A stretch of DNA of 64,000 bases from Jiella endophytica (GTDB taxonomy: Bacteria > Pseudomonadota > Alphaproteobacteria > Rhizobiales > Rhizobiaceae). Positions 17,455-26,611 of this stretch are shown here, in pieces. The notes beneath the pieces were generated by a model, which saw only the letters and a program-made list of their open reading frames with translations, did not search any database and was not told the DNA's origin. The stretch spans positions 1 to 64,000 of the forward strand of contig NZ_SOZD01000010.1 in the NCBI RefSeq assembly GCF_004519335.1. Reading direction: 5' to 3'. How positions within the stretch are numbered: the stretch's first letter is position 1; each line of letters opens with the position of its first letter. The translations under genes were made by a program, and so were the position numbers.

Positions 17455-19449
17455 TCAGGCGACCCTGCGCGAGACCGCGGCGGCCCGGGCGCCGTCGCCG
17501 AAACGGTCCGACTTGCGGTGGCCGACGAGGAACGTCTCGACGGTCTCGCTGGCGGGGAGTGGCTTGCCGAAGAAATAACCCTGCAGCTGGTCGCAGCCGA
17601 GGGAAGCGAGGAACTCCGCCTGTTCGGCGGTCTCGACGCCTTCGGTGGTGACCTTCATCTTCATCTGGTGGGCAAGCGAGATGATGGTCGCGACGATCTC
17701 CTTGACGCTCGGCTCGCCGTTTTCCAGCGCCTTCATGAAGGACTGGTCGACCTTCAGCTTGTCGAAGGGGAAGCGCCAGAGATAGCCGAGCGAGGAATAA
17801 CCGGTGCCGAAATCGTCCATATCGATGGAGATGCCGAGTTCCTTCAGGGCGACCAGCTGGTCGAGAATGGCGCTGGAGCGTTCGAGCAGCAGGGATTCGA
17901 CCACCTCGACCTCGAGCCGGCGGCCGTCGATGCCGGCTGAGGCGAGCGCCGAGCGGATGATCTCGACGAGGTCGCCGTCGACGAACTGGACGGCCGAAAG
18001 ATTGACCGAGACGAAGAGCGGCTCCGGCCATTCGGCGATCTGCCGGGTCGCTTCGCGGATGACCCAGGTGCCGAGCGCCTTGATGTAGCCGCGGGCCTCG
18101 GCGATCGGCACGAATTCTGTGGGCGGGATCAGCTCGCCGTTCTCGTCGCGCAGCCGCGCCAGCGCCTCGAAGCCAACGAGCGAGCCGTCCTTGCCCTTCA
18201 CCAGCGGCTGGTAGAACAGCTCGAAGCCGTCGGTCTCGATCGCCCGCTTGATATGCGCCTCGACCTGCCGGCGGCGATGCATCGCCTCGTCCATCTTCGG
18301 TTCGAAGAAGACGAGGGCGTTCTGCTGGTCGCCCTTGTGGTGGAAATGCGCGATCTCGGCGTGCTTGACGAGTTCGGAATGGCTGCGGCCGTGATCGGGC
18401 GCCATGGCGCAGCCGATCGAGATCTTCGGCGAGACCACGTGGTCGTCGAGCTCGATCGGTTCGCCGACGATTTCGGCCAGAAGCTTGGCAAGGGCGACCA
18501 CCTCGGCGCGGTCCTTCACCCGGCGATGGACGACGGCGAAATCGTCCGGGCCGATCCGCGCGACAAGATCGTCCGGGCCGATCGCGTCGGCGATGCGCCG
18601 GGCGACGAGGCGCAGGATCTCGTCGCCTCGGGCCTGGCCGCAGCTGTCGTTGATCTCCGAGAGGTCGTCGAGATCGACGAAAAGATAGGCGACGTCCTCG
18701 CGCGTCGCGCGGATCTTGAACAGCAGCTGGTCGCAGGCCTCCTGCATTCGCCGGCGGTTGAGCAGCTGGGTCAGTGTGTCGTGATCGGCGAGGAAGCGGA
18801 TGCGCGCGTCGGCCTCGGCGATCTTGCGGCGGCGCAGCTGGTAGAGCGCGAAGGGAATGCAGGTCGCGGCGAGGATGATCATCACGATCACCGCATAGGT
18901 TCTTGCGAGGGTCGTCTGGTAGTGATGGCGCTCGGAGATCATGTCGGCGACGACGGAAAGGAATCCGATCGCCCGACCCTCCCGGATCAGCGGCATGATC
19001 ACCGACGGGTTGCTCTCGCCATCGTCATAGACGATCTGCCAGAAGCCCGGCTGCGAGACCACCGACGGGGCGAGCTTGTCGCCGGTCGAGACGCCGCCCG
19101 GCCGGTCCCTCAGCAGCCATTCGTAGCGCTCCGAACGGGAGCGGAAGACCTCGTTGCCGTTCCGGTCGAAAATGGCATAGCCATTGATGTTGGAGAGGTC
19201 GGCGACCCTGCGCAGTACTTCCTCGGCGTCGGGATCGCGGGCGATCCCCGTCAACAGGGCGTCGACGGCGCCTTGCGGGCCGAGCAGGAGGTCGGCGAAA
19301 TTCTGCCCGCGGTTCTTCATCTCCGCTTCGACGAGCCTGCCGACAGCGTCGTTGCCGATCGCAAGAATGCTCACCGCGACGAAGCCGATAATGGCCCCCG
19401 CCCCGAGAAGATTCGTCCAGAAAAACCGCTTCGACAGGATGGAGATCAT
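17455..19449 (-). CDS. Membrane GGDEF-EAL protein, degenerate GGDEF, probable c-di-GMP phosphodiesterase
   Basis: 664 aa. Two membrane segments (about 12-34 and 185-205) enclose a periplasmic sensor of about 150 residues containing INGYAIFDRNGNEVF, a Cache/PAS-like signature. The cytoplasmic GGDEF site reads RIGPDDF instead of GGDEF, so synthase activity is probably lost. The EAL domain keeps FEALARL, NLSAVQF, DMDDFGTGYSSLGYL and LQGYFFGKPL, so phosphodiesterase activity is expected. It lies upstream of the RpfF-like gene on the same strand. Confidence 0.92.
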   Translation of the reverse strand: MISILSKRFFWTNLLGAGAIIGFVAVSILAIGNDAVGRLVEAEMKNRGQNFADLLLGPQGAVDALLTGIARDPDAEEVLRRVADLSNINGYAIFDRNGNEVFRSRSERYEWLLRDRPGGVSTGDKLAPSVVSQPGFWQIVYDDGESNPSVIMPLIREGRAIGFLSVVADMISERHHYQTTLARTYAVIVMIILAATCIPFALYQLRRRKIAEADARIRFLADHDTLTQLLNRRRMQEACDQLLFKIRATREDVAYLFVDLDDLSEINDSCGQARGDEILRLVARRIADAIGPDDLVARIGPDDFAVVHRRVKDRAEVVALAKLLAEIVGEPIELDDHVVSPKISIGCAMAPDHGRSHSELVKHAEIAHFHHKGDQQNALVFFEPKMDEAMHRRRQVEAHIKRAIETDGFELFYQPLVKGKDGSLVGFEALARLRDENGELIPPTEFVPIAEARGYIKALGTWVIREATRQIAEWPEPLFVSVNLSAVQFVDGDLVEIIRSALASAGIDGRRLEVEVVESLLLERSSAILDQLVALKELGISIDMDDFGTGYSSLGYLWRFPFDKLKVDQSFMKALENGEPSVKEIVATIISLAHQMKMKVTTEGVETAEQAEFLASLGCDQLQGYFFGKPLPASETVETFLVGHRKSDRFGDGARAAAVSRRVA

Positions 19450-19636
19450 CGACCCTTACGCTCTCCTCGCAAGGAGCCTGACCGGGAGAGGTAAATTTTT
19501 CGGTGATCTGCAGGTTATAAAATCAGCTTTTTTTATCGCGCGTCTGCGTCGGGCTTCGTCGGGCAGCCCAATTCGCCCTTGAAACATCTTGCCGGCGACA
19601 CGGAACAAGATGTCTCGCCGCGCCCATCCTCCGCCT

Positions 19637-21094
19637 TCAGCCTTTCACCTTGCCGTAGGCGTCGAGGGCGCGTTGACGGGCCTCGCCATGATCGACCACG
19701 GGCTTCGGATAGGTGTCGCCAAGCGTCACGCCGGCCTTTTCGAGCACGCCGTCCTCGGCCTCCCAGGGAGCATGGATGGCCTTTGCCGGAAGGTCCTTCA
19801 GCTCCGGCACGAAGCTGCGGATGTAGTCGCCTTTGGGGTCGAACCTTTCGCTCTGGGTGATCGGGTTGAAAACGCGGAAATAGGGCTGGGCGTCGGCGCC
19901 CGAGCCGCCTATCCACTGCCACTGGCTGGTGTTGGAGGCGATGTCTCCGTCGACCAGCGTGTCCCAGAACCAGCTCTCGCCCTTGCGCCAGTCGATCAGC
20001 AGGTCCTTGGTCAGGAAGGAGCCGACGATCATCCTCACGCGGTTGTGCATCCACCCGGTCTGCCAGAGCTGGCGCATGCCGGCATCGACGATCGGATAGC
20101 CGGTCAGGCCCTTCTGCCAGGCCGTCAGATCCTTGTTCGAGCTGCGCCAGGGAAAGGCGTCGAAGCGACTGTTGAAATTGTCGCTTTCGAGCCGGCCGAA
20201 ATTGTAGAGGAGATGATAGTTGAAGTCGCGCCAGACGAGTTCCTGGTGGAAAGTCCGGATCGCCTTTTCGGGGATCGTCTTGCGGCGCGCGGCATAAGCG
20301 CTCGCCATGTGCCAGGCACGATAGGGCGAGATCTCGCCCCATCTCAGATAAGGCGACAGCCGCGAGGTCTCGTCGGCGAAGGGTCTTTCGCGGCCCTCGT
20401 GGTAGCTCGCCAGAAGCTCGTCGCAGAAATGCTCGAGCCGCTCCTGGGCGGCCGCTTCCCCCGGCGTCCAGAAATCGGCGATCCCGCCCGCCCAGTCCGG
20501 CTTCGTCGGCAAAAGATCCCAGTCGCCGAGCTTGTCCGACTTCGGGAACGTCTCCGGCTGCTTCAAGCCCTTCGGCGGGTCGATCGGGTCGCGCATGCCG
20601 GAAGAGGAAACGTTCTTCCAGAACGGCGTATAGACCTTGTAGTAGCCGCCGGTCTTGGTCTCGACCTCGTCCGGATCGTGCAGGATGTTGGCGGTGAACC
20701 GCTCGACGGCGACGTGCTTGCCGAGCGCTTCCTCGACCGCGTCGTCGACCTTGCGCGATGCCGGGTCGTAGCGGCGGTTGACGAACAGCGCGGTCGCCCC
20801 GACCGCCTCGACGACGTCGAGCACCGCATCCTTCGCCTTGCCCCTTCGCAGCGTCAGGCCGGAGCCCTTGCCGCGCAGTGCGCCGGAAAAGGCTTCCAGC
20901 GAATGGTGCAGCCACCATTTATGGGCGCCGCCGAGGCCGCGCACGTCCTTCGATTCCTCGTCGAGGACATAGAGCGGAACGACCGGCCGGCCGGTTTCGG
21001 CCGCATGGGCAAGAGCGGGATTGTCGTCGAGCCGCAGATCGTCGCGAAGCCAGACGACGATAGGCCCCTCGGCGGTGTCTGCCCGTTTCGCCAT
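19637..21094 (-). CDS. phrB: Deoxyribodipyrimidine photolyase
   Basis: 485 aa. Light-driven repair of cyclobutane pyrimidine dimers. An N-terminal Rossmann antenna domain ([16 protein letters not shown]) and a C-terminal FAD domain ([70 protein letters not shown]) are intact, including the Trp residues of the electron relay. Start ATG at 21094 follows GGGAG; the frame is open further upstream but over the divergent gene. Class I CPD type is most likely. Confidence 0.95.
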   Translation of the reverse strand: MAKRADTAEGPIVVWLRDDLRLDDNPALAHAAETGRPVVPLYVLDEESKDVRGLGGAHKWWLHHSLEAFSGALRGKGSGLTLRRGKAKDAVLDVVEAVGATALFVNRRYDPASRKVDDAVEEALGKHVAVERFTANILHDPDEVETKTGGYYKVYTPFWKNVSSSGMRDPIDPPKGLKQPETFPKSDKLGDWDLLPTKPDWAGGIADFWTPGEAAAQERLEHFCDELLASYHEGRERPFADETSRLSPYLRWGEISPYRAWHMASAYAARRKTIPEKAIRTFHQELVWRDFNYHLLYNFGRLESDNFNSRFDAFPWRSSNKDLTAWQKGLTGYPIVDAGMRQLWQTGWMHNRVRMIVGSFLTKDLLIDWRKGESWFWDTLVDGDIASNTSQWQWIGGSGADAQPYFRVFNPITQSERFDPKGDYIRSFVPELKDLPAKAIHAPWEAEDGVLEKAGVTLGDTYPKPVVDHGEARQRALDAYGKVKG

Positions 21095-21292
21095 GCGGAT
21101 GGTTCTCCCTGCCAAAGGGAGCGTAACTGCCGGCAGGCCGGGCGGTTGCGCTATGAACTGCGACGAAACCGCCACGTCTGCAGATCGGCAACGGCCGTTC
21201 ACGATATGGAGACAATTCGTCACGAAGGGACCCCCTCCCGCTGCTGGCCCGCCATCGCCTATCTTTCGCCCATACAAGCCAAGGAGGCACCG

Positions 21293-22240
21293 ATGACACT
21301 TGCACTCACAGGCATCCACCACCTCACCGCCATCACCGCGGACGCGCCGGGCAATCTCGATTTCTACAAGCGCGTGCTCGGGCTGCGGCTGGTGAAGAAG
21401 ACAGTCAACCAGGACGACACGTCGGCGTATCACCTGTTCTATGCCGACGGCCTCGCCTCGCCGGGCACCGACGTCACCTTCTTCGACTGGCCGGCGCCGC
21501 GCGAGCGCCGCGGCACCCATTCGATCGCCCGCACCGGGCTTCGCGTTTCCGGCCGCGCCAGCCTCGACTACTGGGCGGCAAGGCTTGCCGAACATGGCGT
21601 GTCGTCGGGCGAAATCCGCAGCCTCGACGGTCGCGACAGCCTCGACTTCGAAGATCCCGAGGGCCAGCGGCTGCGGCTGGTCGACGACGGCGGCAGGGGC
21701 GAGGCCAATCCGTGGGACGCCAGCACCGTCCCGGCCGAGCACCAGATCCGCGGCCTCGGGCTGATCGTCCTGTCGGTGCCCGATCTCGCGCCGACCGAGG
21801 CGCTGCTCACCCGCGTGATGAACATGCGCGAAGCGCGGCGATACGAGGAAGCGGGCGCGACGGTGCATGTCTTCGAGATGGGCGAGGGCGGCCCGGCGGC
21901 CGAACTGCATGTCGCCGTCGAGCCGCATCTTGCCCCGGCGGGCCAAGGCGCCGGCGGCGTTCATCACGTCGCCTTCCGGACCAACGATAACACCGAGCTC
22001 AGCGCATGGGCGGAGCGGGTGAAGGAGTTCCGGGTGCCGTCGAGCGGCGAGGTCGAGCGCTACTACTTCCGCTCGCTCTATTTCCGCGAGCCGAACGGCA
22101 TCCTGTTCGAGATCGCCACCGACGGGCCGGGCTTCGCCGTCGACGAGCCTCTGGAAAGCCTCGGCGAGAGCCTGTCGCTGCCGCCCTTCCTCGAAGGCAG
22201 GCGCGCTGCGATCGAGGCCAATCTGAAGCCGCTCGTCTGA
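21293..22240 (+). CDS. Ring-cleaving dioxygenase / glyoxalase family protein (MhqO-like)
   Basis: 315 aa, two vicinal-oxygen-chelate modules. Metal ligands are suggested by GIHHLTAIT (N-term His), [11 protein letters not shown] (His of the second half) and [14 protein letters not shown] (Glu). In Bacillus the MhqO family takes part in hydroquinone/quinone detoxification. AAGGAGGCACCG gives a strong start. The next gene, an esterase of MhqD type, lies 247 bases downstream in the same direction, a pairing also seen in Bacillus mhqNOP/mhqD loci. Confidence 0.88.
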   Translation: MTLALTGIHHLTAITADAPGNLDFYKRVLGLRLVKKTVNQDDTSAYHLFYADGLASPGTDVTFFDWPAPRERRGTHSIARTGLRVSGRASLDYWAARLAEHGVSSGEIRSLDGRDSLDFEDPEGQRLRLVDDGGRGEANPWDASTVPAEHQIRGLGLIVLSVPDLAPTEALLTRVMNMREARRYEEAGATVHVFEMGEGGPAAELHVAVEPHLAPAGQGAGGVHHVAFRTNDNTELSAWAERVKEFRVPSSGEVERYYFRSLYFREPNGILFEIATDGPGFAVDEPLESLGESLSLPPFLEGRRAAIEANLKPLV

Positions 22241-22252
22241 TCTTCAGAGCGC

Positions 22253-22340
22253 CGTGCGTCCGAATGGACGCACAAAGGACGCTCTGAGTTATTGAATCAC
22301 CGCGTCGTGCTTTCCGAAAATCGATTCTGATTTTCGGGCC
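22253..22340. repeat. Dispersed palindromic intergenic element, full copy
   Basis: Starts with the palindromic box GTGCGTCCGAATGGACGCAC, then an ATTGAATCACCGCGTCGTGC core, then a second dyad TTCCGAAAATCGATTCTGAT/TTTCGG. The same modules occur at 13445, 25254, 32057 and partly elsewhere in the window, always between genes. Confidence 0.8.
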
Positions 22341-22487
22341 AATACTGTAGCCGTTGCCTGCAGTTCTCTCCCGAGCCGCAGGCAACGGCGCAGGACGCTC
22401 CGCCGATGACCGCGAGCAGGGGCAATGTTCCCCATCCTCGGCAGGTCAGTGCCGCAATCCTCCTCGTTTGAAGAAGGGACACCCCCG

Positions 22488-23138
22488 ATGCCCAGCATTT
22501 CCGCGAGCGGGCCGCTCGCCGCGAGCCGCCTGCTTCTTGCCGGCAGCGATCCGAAGGAAGCGCGGCTCGCGGTGGTCGCGATCCATGGCCGCGGCGCCTC
22601 GGGCGCCGATATCATCGGCCTTGCCGACGCCTTCGGTCTCGACGATGTCTTCTATGTCGCGCCCGATGCACCGGGCGGCGCCTGGTATCCGAACCGCTTC
22701 ACCGAACCGCTCGAGGCCAACGAGCCCTATCTGACGAAGGCGCTGGGGCGCATCGACGAAATTCTCGCGCTTCTGAAGGGCGAGGGCTTCGGGCCGGAGC
22801 GGGTCGTCCTTGCCGGCTTTTCCCAGGGCGCCTGCCTGTCGCTGGAATATCTCGCCCGCAACGCCGGCAGCGTTGCCGGCGTCCTCGGCTTTTCGGGAGG
22901 GCTGATCGGGCCGGATGCGGCAAACCGGCCGGAGACGGCGAGCCTTGCCGGCACGAAGGTGTTCATGGGCTGCAGCCGCGGCGACCCGTTCATTCCGGCG
23001 CTGCGGGTCATGGAGACCGAGCGCCATCTCGCCGACCGGGGCGCCGAGGTGGAAACCGTGCTCTATCCGGAGCCCGGCCACTCGATCAATGCTGACGAGA
23101 TCGGCCGGGCGGTCAGGTTGCTGACGTCGGTCGGCTAG
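22488..23138 (+). CDS. Alpha/beta-hydrolase, phospholipase/carboxylesterase family (MhqD-like)
   Basis: 216 aa. The alpha/beta-hydrolase catalytic triad is visible: nucleophile Ser in AGFSQGACLSLEY, Asp in SRGDPFIP, and His in PEPGHSINADE; AIHGRGASGADI supplies the oxyanion region. Start after GAAGAAGGGA. Likely hydrolyses small esters. Together with the preceding dioxygenase it suggests a quinone or aromatic-stress module; this is inferred from context only. Confidence 0.87.
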   Translation: MPSISASGPLAASRLLLAGSDPKEARLAVVAIHGRGASGADIIGLADAFGLDDVFYVAPDAPGGAWYPNRFTEPLEANEPYLTKALGRIDEILALLKGEGFGPERVVLAGFSQGACLSLEYLARNAGSVAGVLGFSGGLIGPDAANRPETASLAGTKVFMGCSRGDPFIPALRVMETERHLADRGAEVETVLYPEPGHSINADEIGRAVRLLTSVG

Positions 23139-23239
23139 AGCACGCGACCCGATTCCCGAACCGGGCTTGATGCTCTCGTTTTTTGTTTACGCATCGGATT
23201 TTCCGAAAACCGGCATCCACTTTTTCGGTCCGATGCTCC
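23136..23239. repeat. Palindromic intergenic element (RIME-like)
   Basis: Begins immediately after the esterase stop. It contains GAGCACGCGACCCGATTCCC, a GATGCTCTCG boundary box, TTTACGCATCGGATTTTCCG and the inverted boundary CGGTCCGATGCTC. Boundary boxes and the TTTTCCGAAAACCGG dyad are typical of rhizobial intergenic mosaic elements. It fills the space before the HTH-less PAS gene. Confidence 0.75.
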
Positions 23240-23253
23240 AACCGAACGATATC

Positions 23254-24186
23254 TCAGCCGGTATGGCGGCGGACGAAAGCCGCCGTCTCCGACGGCCGGA
23301 AGATCGCCAGGACATGATTGGTCTCGGCAAGTTCGGGAACGAACTGCCGGCGCCAGTCCGGCGAGCCCGCCCGGCGGAGCGTCACCGCCAGGGGCTCGGA
23401 GCCTCGCAGCCCTTCGAGAGCGATGCGGGCGGAGGTGCGGCGGCCGGCGAGCAGCCGCCCGACCGCGACCTCCAGGGCCTGGAGGTCGTCGCGGCTGGCA
23501 AGGGCGAGGCGCCCGGCCGGCTTGCCTGTCTCGCTTTGGCCGGTGCGGAAATAGCGGGCGGCGTGGAGCAGATCTTCGGCAGCGACATTCGCCGCCTCGA
23601 TGTTCAATTCACGGTCGAGGAGCATCACCGGCGCACGGACGGCATCCCAGGCGGCGTCGATCGTCTCGCGGCTCGGCTGGTCCGGACTGCCGGTGGCATG
23701 GGAAACCAGGAAGGCGTCGACGAGGTCGTCGGCGAAGCGCCGCAGCAGCGTCAGCACTGCCGGCGTCATCGCCTCGCGCCGCTCCGGCGGGAGGGCGATG
23801 GTCAGCGACCAGCTCTGCTGGGCGCGGTCGTGCAACACCAGGCCGGCGCCGGCGGTCTCGCCCTCGAACATCAGGTCCGGCCGGGTCTCGTCACCATCGA
23901 CGCCGAGACGGAAGATCGTCCCGGGCTCGAGGGACGGATGACAGGCGTCGTCCTGCCAGCCGCTGTCGGAAAAGCGCAGCCGGGTTCGGTTGGCGACGGA
24001 AAGGGCGCGGTGAAGCTTCAGGCCCCGCCTGGCGACATCGCGATCGATGCGGCGAAGTTGTGGTGAGGCGCCGGGCAGGATCCGCTCGATCGCGCTCAGC
24101 AGCTTGGGCCAGGAAGACGGGCATAAGGAGGCTTGGCCAACACGCTCGCGAACGAGGTCCAGCCGACCGGGAAACTGGAGTAACAT
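23254..24186 (-). CDS. PAS-containing protein resembling a LuxR-type regulator without its HTH
   Basis: 310 aa. N-terminal helix-rich segment with WPKLLSAIERILPGAS, a middle GAF-like region (residues about 95-160), and a PAS-like domain (about 180-300: AVRAPVMLLDRELNIEAANVAAEDLL). This layout matches many rhizobial LuxR-family proteins, which continue with a C-terminal HTH of about 60 residues. Here the chain stops right after the PAS domain and an intergenic repeat follows. It may be a truncated regulator or a stand-alone sensor. No signal peptide. Confidence 0.65.
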   Translation of the reverse strand: MLLQFPGRLDLVRERVGQASLCPSSWPKLLSAIERILPGASPQLRRIDRDVARRGLKLHRALSVANRTRLRFSDSGWQDDACHPSLEPGTIFRLGVDGDETRPDLMFEGETAGAGLVLHDRAQQSWSLTIALPPERREAMTPAVLTLLRRFADDLVDAFLVSHATGSPDQPSRETIDAAWDAVRAPVMLLDRELNIEAANVAAEDLLHAARYFRTGQSETGKPAGRLALASRDDLQALEVAVGRLLAGRRTSARIALEGLRGSEPLAVTLRRAGSPDWRRQFVPELAETNHVLAIFRPSETAAFVRRHTG

Positions 24187-24965
24187 TGAAGCATGCCGTT
24201 TCTAAGCCCCGTAGCATGATCACACCGTCGGTCGAAAATTACAAGACCGTAACATCAGCGGCGTGAATTTGCCGGGCCGGGGTGATAATTCATTCAGTCT
24301 TAGCAAAATACGGTTGCAATATAAAATTTTTACGCAATGGCGGGCCAGGCCGGATGCCGTAAGGCGAACATTGCGTCAGGTGGGACGGGACCTTTCCGCA
24401 TCGGCACCGTCGACGCGTCAAACCGCGACCGCCAAATGCGCCGGAATCCGGTAAAAATCGGGAGGACGGTCAGGCGAGGCATCGTTTGGGGCGAGTGGCC
24501 ATCGGCCGGTTCGCCGGCGGGACCGATCGGTGCAACGGACGCGCTGCCGCGCGGGCCGGACCGAATGTAACGCGTCTCCGCATCGCCTTTTCGGAAAATC
24601 GCTACCGATTTTCGCACCGATGCCTGGGGCCGAGAACAACGATTGCGAGCGGCGGTGGCAAAGCGTCGTCGGGAGACGAGCGGAACAATCCGACAGTCCG
24701 CGACATGCTACCCGACACCCTGAACCGTTAAGATTTGATGAAAGTGGCGCTACCCCTGACATGCGCCATTTGCACGTCTGATGTGCAGAACGATGCACTT
24801 CTTTTATGCATTGATGCCGAATATATGAGCGTCACGAGAACGAACCGTCCCCGCCGAGGCGGCCACGGTTCAGGCTTCGCATCGTTGAAAACCGAAGAAT
24901 TGAGTTCTTCAGGAGCCCTGCGCCCGTGACGGCGCCCGCGCTCCTTGGCGTGGAGGAGTTGTTCC
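24187..24965. other. 779-base intergenic region
   Basis: No gene that I can support. It is AT-richer than its surroundings. It contains a partial palindromic element at 24569-24623 and, before the DUF1127 gene, a cluster of TGCAC/GTGCA half-sites (24772-24800) that could be an operator. Short open frames here have no ribosome binding site or recognisable product. Confidence 0.5.
24569..24623. repeat. Partial palindromic intergenic element
   Basis: GCATCG then CTTTTCGGAAAATCGCTACCGATTTTCG and CACCGATGC: a dyad flanked by inverted GCATCG boxes, the same module as in the element at 23136-23239. Confidence 0.65.
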
Positions 24966-25115
24966 ATGTTTCGTCACTTCGCAGACCGCATCAAGTCCAT
25001 GCGCAGCGTTCGCAGCGACATCCGCCAGCTGCAGCTGATGGGCGACCGCGAACTCGCCGATATCGGCGTCATGCGTGCCGACATCGAGCGCGCCGTTCGC
25101 TTCGGCCGCCGCTGA
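24966..25115 (+). CDS. DUF1127 small protein
   Basis: 49 aa, Arg-rich. It matches the DUF1127 pattern: an N-terminal amphipathic helix (MFRHFADRIKSMRSV) followed by LQLMGDRELADIGVMRADIERAVRFGR. Strong ribosome binding site GGAGGAG 6 bases before the ATG. Members in Agrobacterium and Rhodobacter affect phosphate/carbon metabolism and small-RNA turnover. Followed by a hairpin terminator. Confidence 0.92.
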   Translation: MFRHFADRIKSMRSVRSDIRQLQLMGDRELADIGVMRADIERAVRFGRR

Positions 25116-25177
25116 AACAGATTGCGGGCCGGCAAGGTCCGCTGCATCGAAGTAGAGCGCCAGAACGGGCGCTCGTT

Positions 25178-25216
25178 CAAAAGCGCCTGCCCCCGACCGG
25201 GAGCGGGCGCTTTTTC
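25178..25216 (+). terminator. Intrinsic terminator after DUF1127
   Basis: AAAAGCGCCTGCCCCCG pairs, with G-U allowances, with CGGGAGCGGGCGCTTTTT over a short loop, and the stem runs into a T tract. It lies about 60 bases after the DUF1127 stop. Confidence 0.75.
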
Positions 25217-25253
25217 GTTTCAGGCGGCGATGCCGGAAAGGACCCGCAGAGCC

Positions 25254-25338
25254 TCGCGCCCGATCGGACGCGCCAGGACCGCCAAGCCATTGAATCTGCG
25301 CATTGTGCTTGCGGAAAATCTGTTCCGAGCCGGGCCGA
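25254..25338. repeat. Palindromic intergenic element
   Basis: Same order of modules as at 22253: a GCGCCCGATCGGACGCGC palindrome, ATTGAATCTGCGCATTGTGC core, then GCGGAAAATCTGTTCCG. It lies between the DUF1127 terminator and the CRP-like site. Confidence 0.7.
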
Positions 25339-25383
25339 ATGTCGTCGCTCGCCGATCCTCCGGCGGGCGCATCGGCGACGGGG

Positions 25384-25399
25384 TGTGACCGGGGTCACA
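25384..25399. promoter_or_regulatory. Perfect CRP-type palindrome
   Basis: TGTGACCGGGGTCACA is a perfect inverted repeat and matches the CRP consensus TGTGA-N6-TCACA. It is 100 bases upstream of the membrane methyltransferase-like gene and in the region where a promoter is expected. The binding protein is not known. Confidence 0.6.
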
Positions 25400-25499
25400 G
25401 CGATCATCAGCCAGACTTTGGTATGGCCTGCCTTGCCCCGATCGGGGCCGCGGTGCATCAGACGCCGATCGCCCACAACCCGACGTTCCGGACATCCTC

Positions 25500-26018
25500 A
25501 TGCTGCTCGCCGCCTTCTTCGTCATCGCCGTCGCCATCCGCCTTGCCTCGGTGGTGATTTCCAAGCGCCACGAGGCAGCGCTGCGGGCCGATGGCGCCGT
25601 CGAGGTCGGCGCCGGCGTCTCGAGGCTGATGGCGGCGGCGCATGTCGCCTTCATGCTCGCCGGCGGGCTCGAGGCCTGGCTGCGCCAGCCGGTTCCGGAT
25701 GCCGTCTCGGTGGTCGGTCTGGCGATCTACGCCTTCGGCATCGTGATGCTGTTCGTGGTGATCAGGCTTCTCGGCCGGTTCTGGACGGTGAAGGTGATGA
25801 TCGCCCGCGACCACGCCCTCGTCACCCACAAGCTGTTCCGGGCGGTGCGCCATCCGAACTATTTTCTCAACATCCTGCCGGAGCTCGTCGGCTACGCGCT
25901 GGTGCTGCATGCCTTCTGGACGCTGGCCATCGGCCTGCCCCTCTATCTCGTCGTGATGTGGCTGCGCATCCGCCAGGAGGAGCGGGCGATGCGCGAGCGT
26001 TTCGCCGCCTATGCGTGA
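25500..26018 (+). CDS. Isoprenylcysteine carboxyl methyltransferase-like membrane protein
   Basis: 172 aa with four to five membrane segments (about 2-18, 40-58, 70-92, 120-150). The C-terminal signature VRHPNYFLNILPELVGYAL and RIRQEERAMRERFAAY matches the ICMT/phospholipid methyltransferase group: RHPxY and a C-terminal E..L...G..Y. The bacterial substrate is unknown. The start at 25500 gives the expected first membrane segment but has no strong ribosome binding site. Confidence 0.8.
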   Translation: MLLAAFFVIAVAIRLASVVISKRHEAALRADGAVEVGAGVSRLMAAAHVAFMLAGGLEAWLRQPVPDAVSVVGLAIYAFGIVMLFVVIRLLGRFWTVKVMIARDHALVTHKLFRAVRHPNYFLNILPELVGYALVLHAFWTLAIGLPLYLVVMWLRIRQEERAMRERFAAYA

Positions 26019-26033
26019 GGCGGTGGCGAGCGC

Positions 26034-26513
26034 CTACCGCACCGGGCCGAGCCTCGCCCCGGTGGCGCTGCGAAGCTGCAGCGGCACCACTTCGAAGACA
26101 TGGTTGGGCGAGCCTGCCGCCGCCCATACCGTGGCGTAGCGGAAGAGATCCTCGTCCATATAGACGCTGATGTCCGCCGTCGCGCCCAACGGGGCGACAC
26201 CGCCGATGGCAAAGCCGGTCGCCTCGCGCACGAAGGCGGCGTCCGGCCGCTCAAGCGTTTCGCCGAGGGAACCGGCCATGATCGTCTCCTCGACCTGGTT
26301 GGCCCCGGAGACGAGCAGCAGGTAAGGCTTGCCGCTGTCCTTGCCGCGAAACACCAGCGACTTGACGATCTGGCCGACCTCGGCGCCGACAGCCTCCGCG
26401 GCTTCCTTCGCCGAGCGGGCGGACTTCTCGGTCCTGACGATCTTCACCTTCAGGCCCTTGGCCGCGGCGGCATCGGCAACGCGCTGGACCGCGGGGGGAT
26501 GGGTTTCGGTCAC
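26034..26513 (-). CDS. YbaK/aminoacyl-tRNA deacylase-domain protein
   Basis: 159 aa, single YbaK/EbsC domain. It has the family core: AEVGQIVKSLVFRGK with the conserved Lys, LLLVSGANQVEE, and REATGFAIGGVAPLG with the substrate-pocket GxxPxG turn. Homologues remove misacylated amino acids from tRNA in trans (Cys or Ala from tRNA-Pro). Convergent with the preceding gene, 15 bases apart. Confidence 0.88.
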   Translation of the reverse strand: MTETHPPAVQRVADAAAAKGLKVKIVRTEKSARSAKEAAEAVGAEVGQIVKSLVFRGKDSGKPYLLLVSGANQVEETIMAGSLGETLERPDAAFVREATGFAIGGVAPLGATADISVYMDEDLFRYATVWAAAGSPNHVFEVVPLQLRSATGARLGPVR

Positions 26514-26611
26514 GAGTGCGTCTCCCTTGGCGTTCGTCGAGCGATGGTCCGGCAGACAGCGTGCAGAGATCGTGTCGCCACGACGAGAGGTTCCCGTCTT
26601 GGTCGATCATT

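Noticed and set aside
17168-17578. 136-codon plus-strand frame between the RpfF-like and EAL genes
   Set aside because: Only the first 95 codons lie outside the EAL gene, the composition is Arg/Pro-rich, and no family is recognisable. A short gene cannot be fully excluded.
24926-26170. 414-codon plus-strand frame over DUF1127 and the ICMT-like gene
   Set aside because: It overlaps two recognisable genes in other frames and reads as Arg/Pro/Ala-rich shadow protein.
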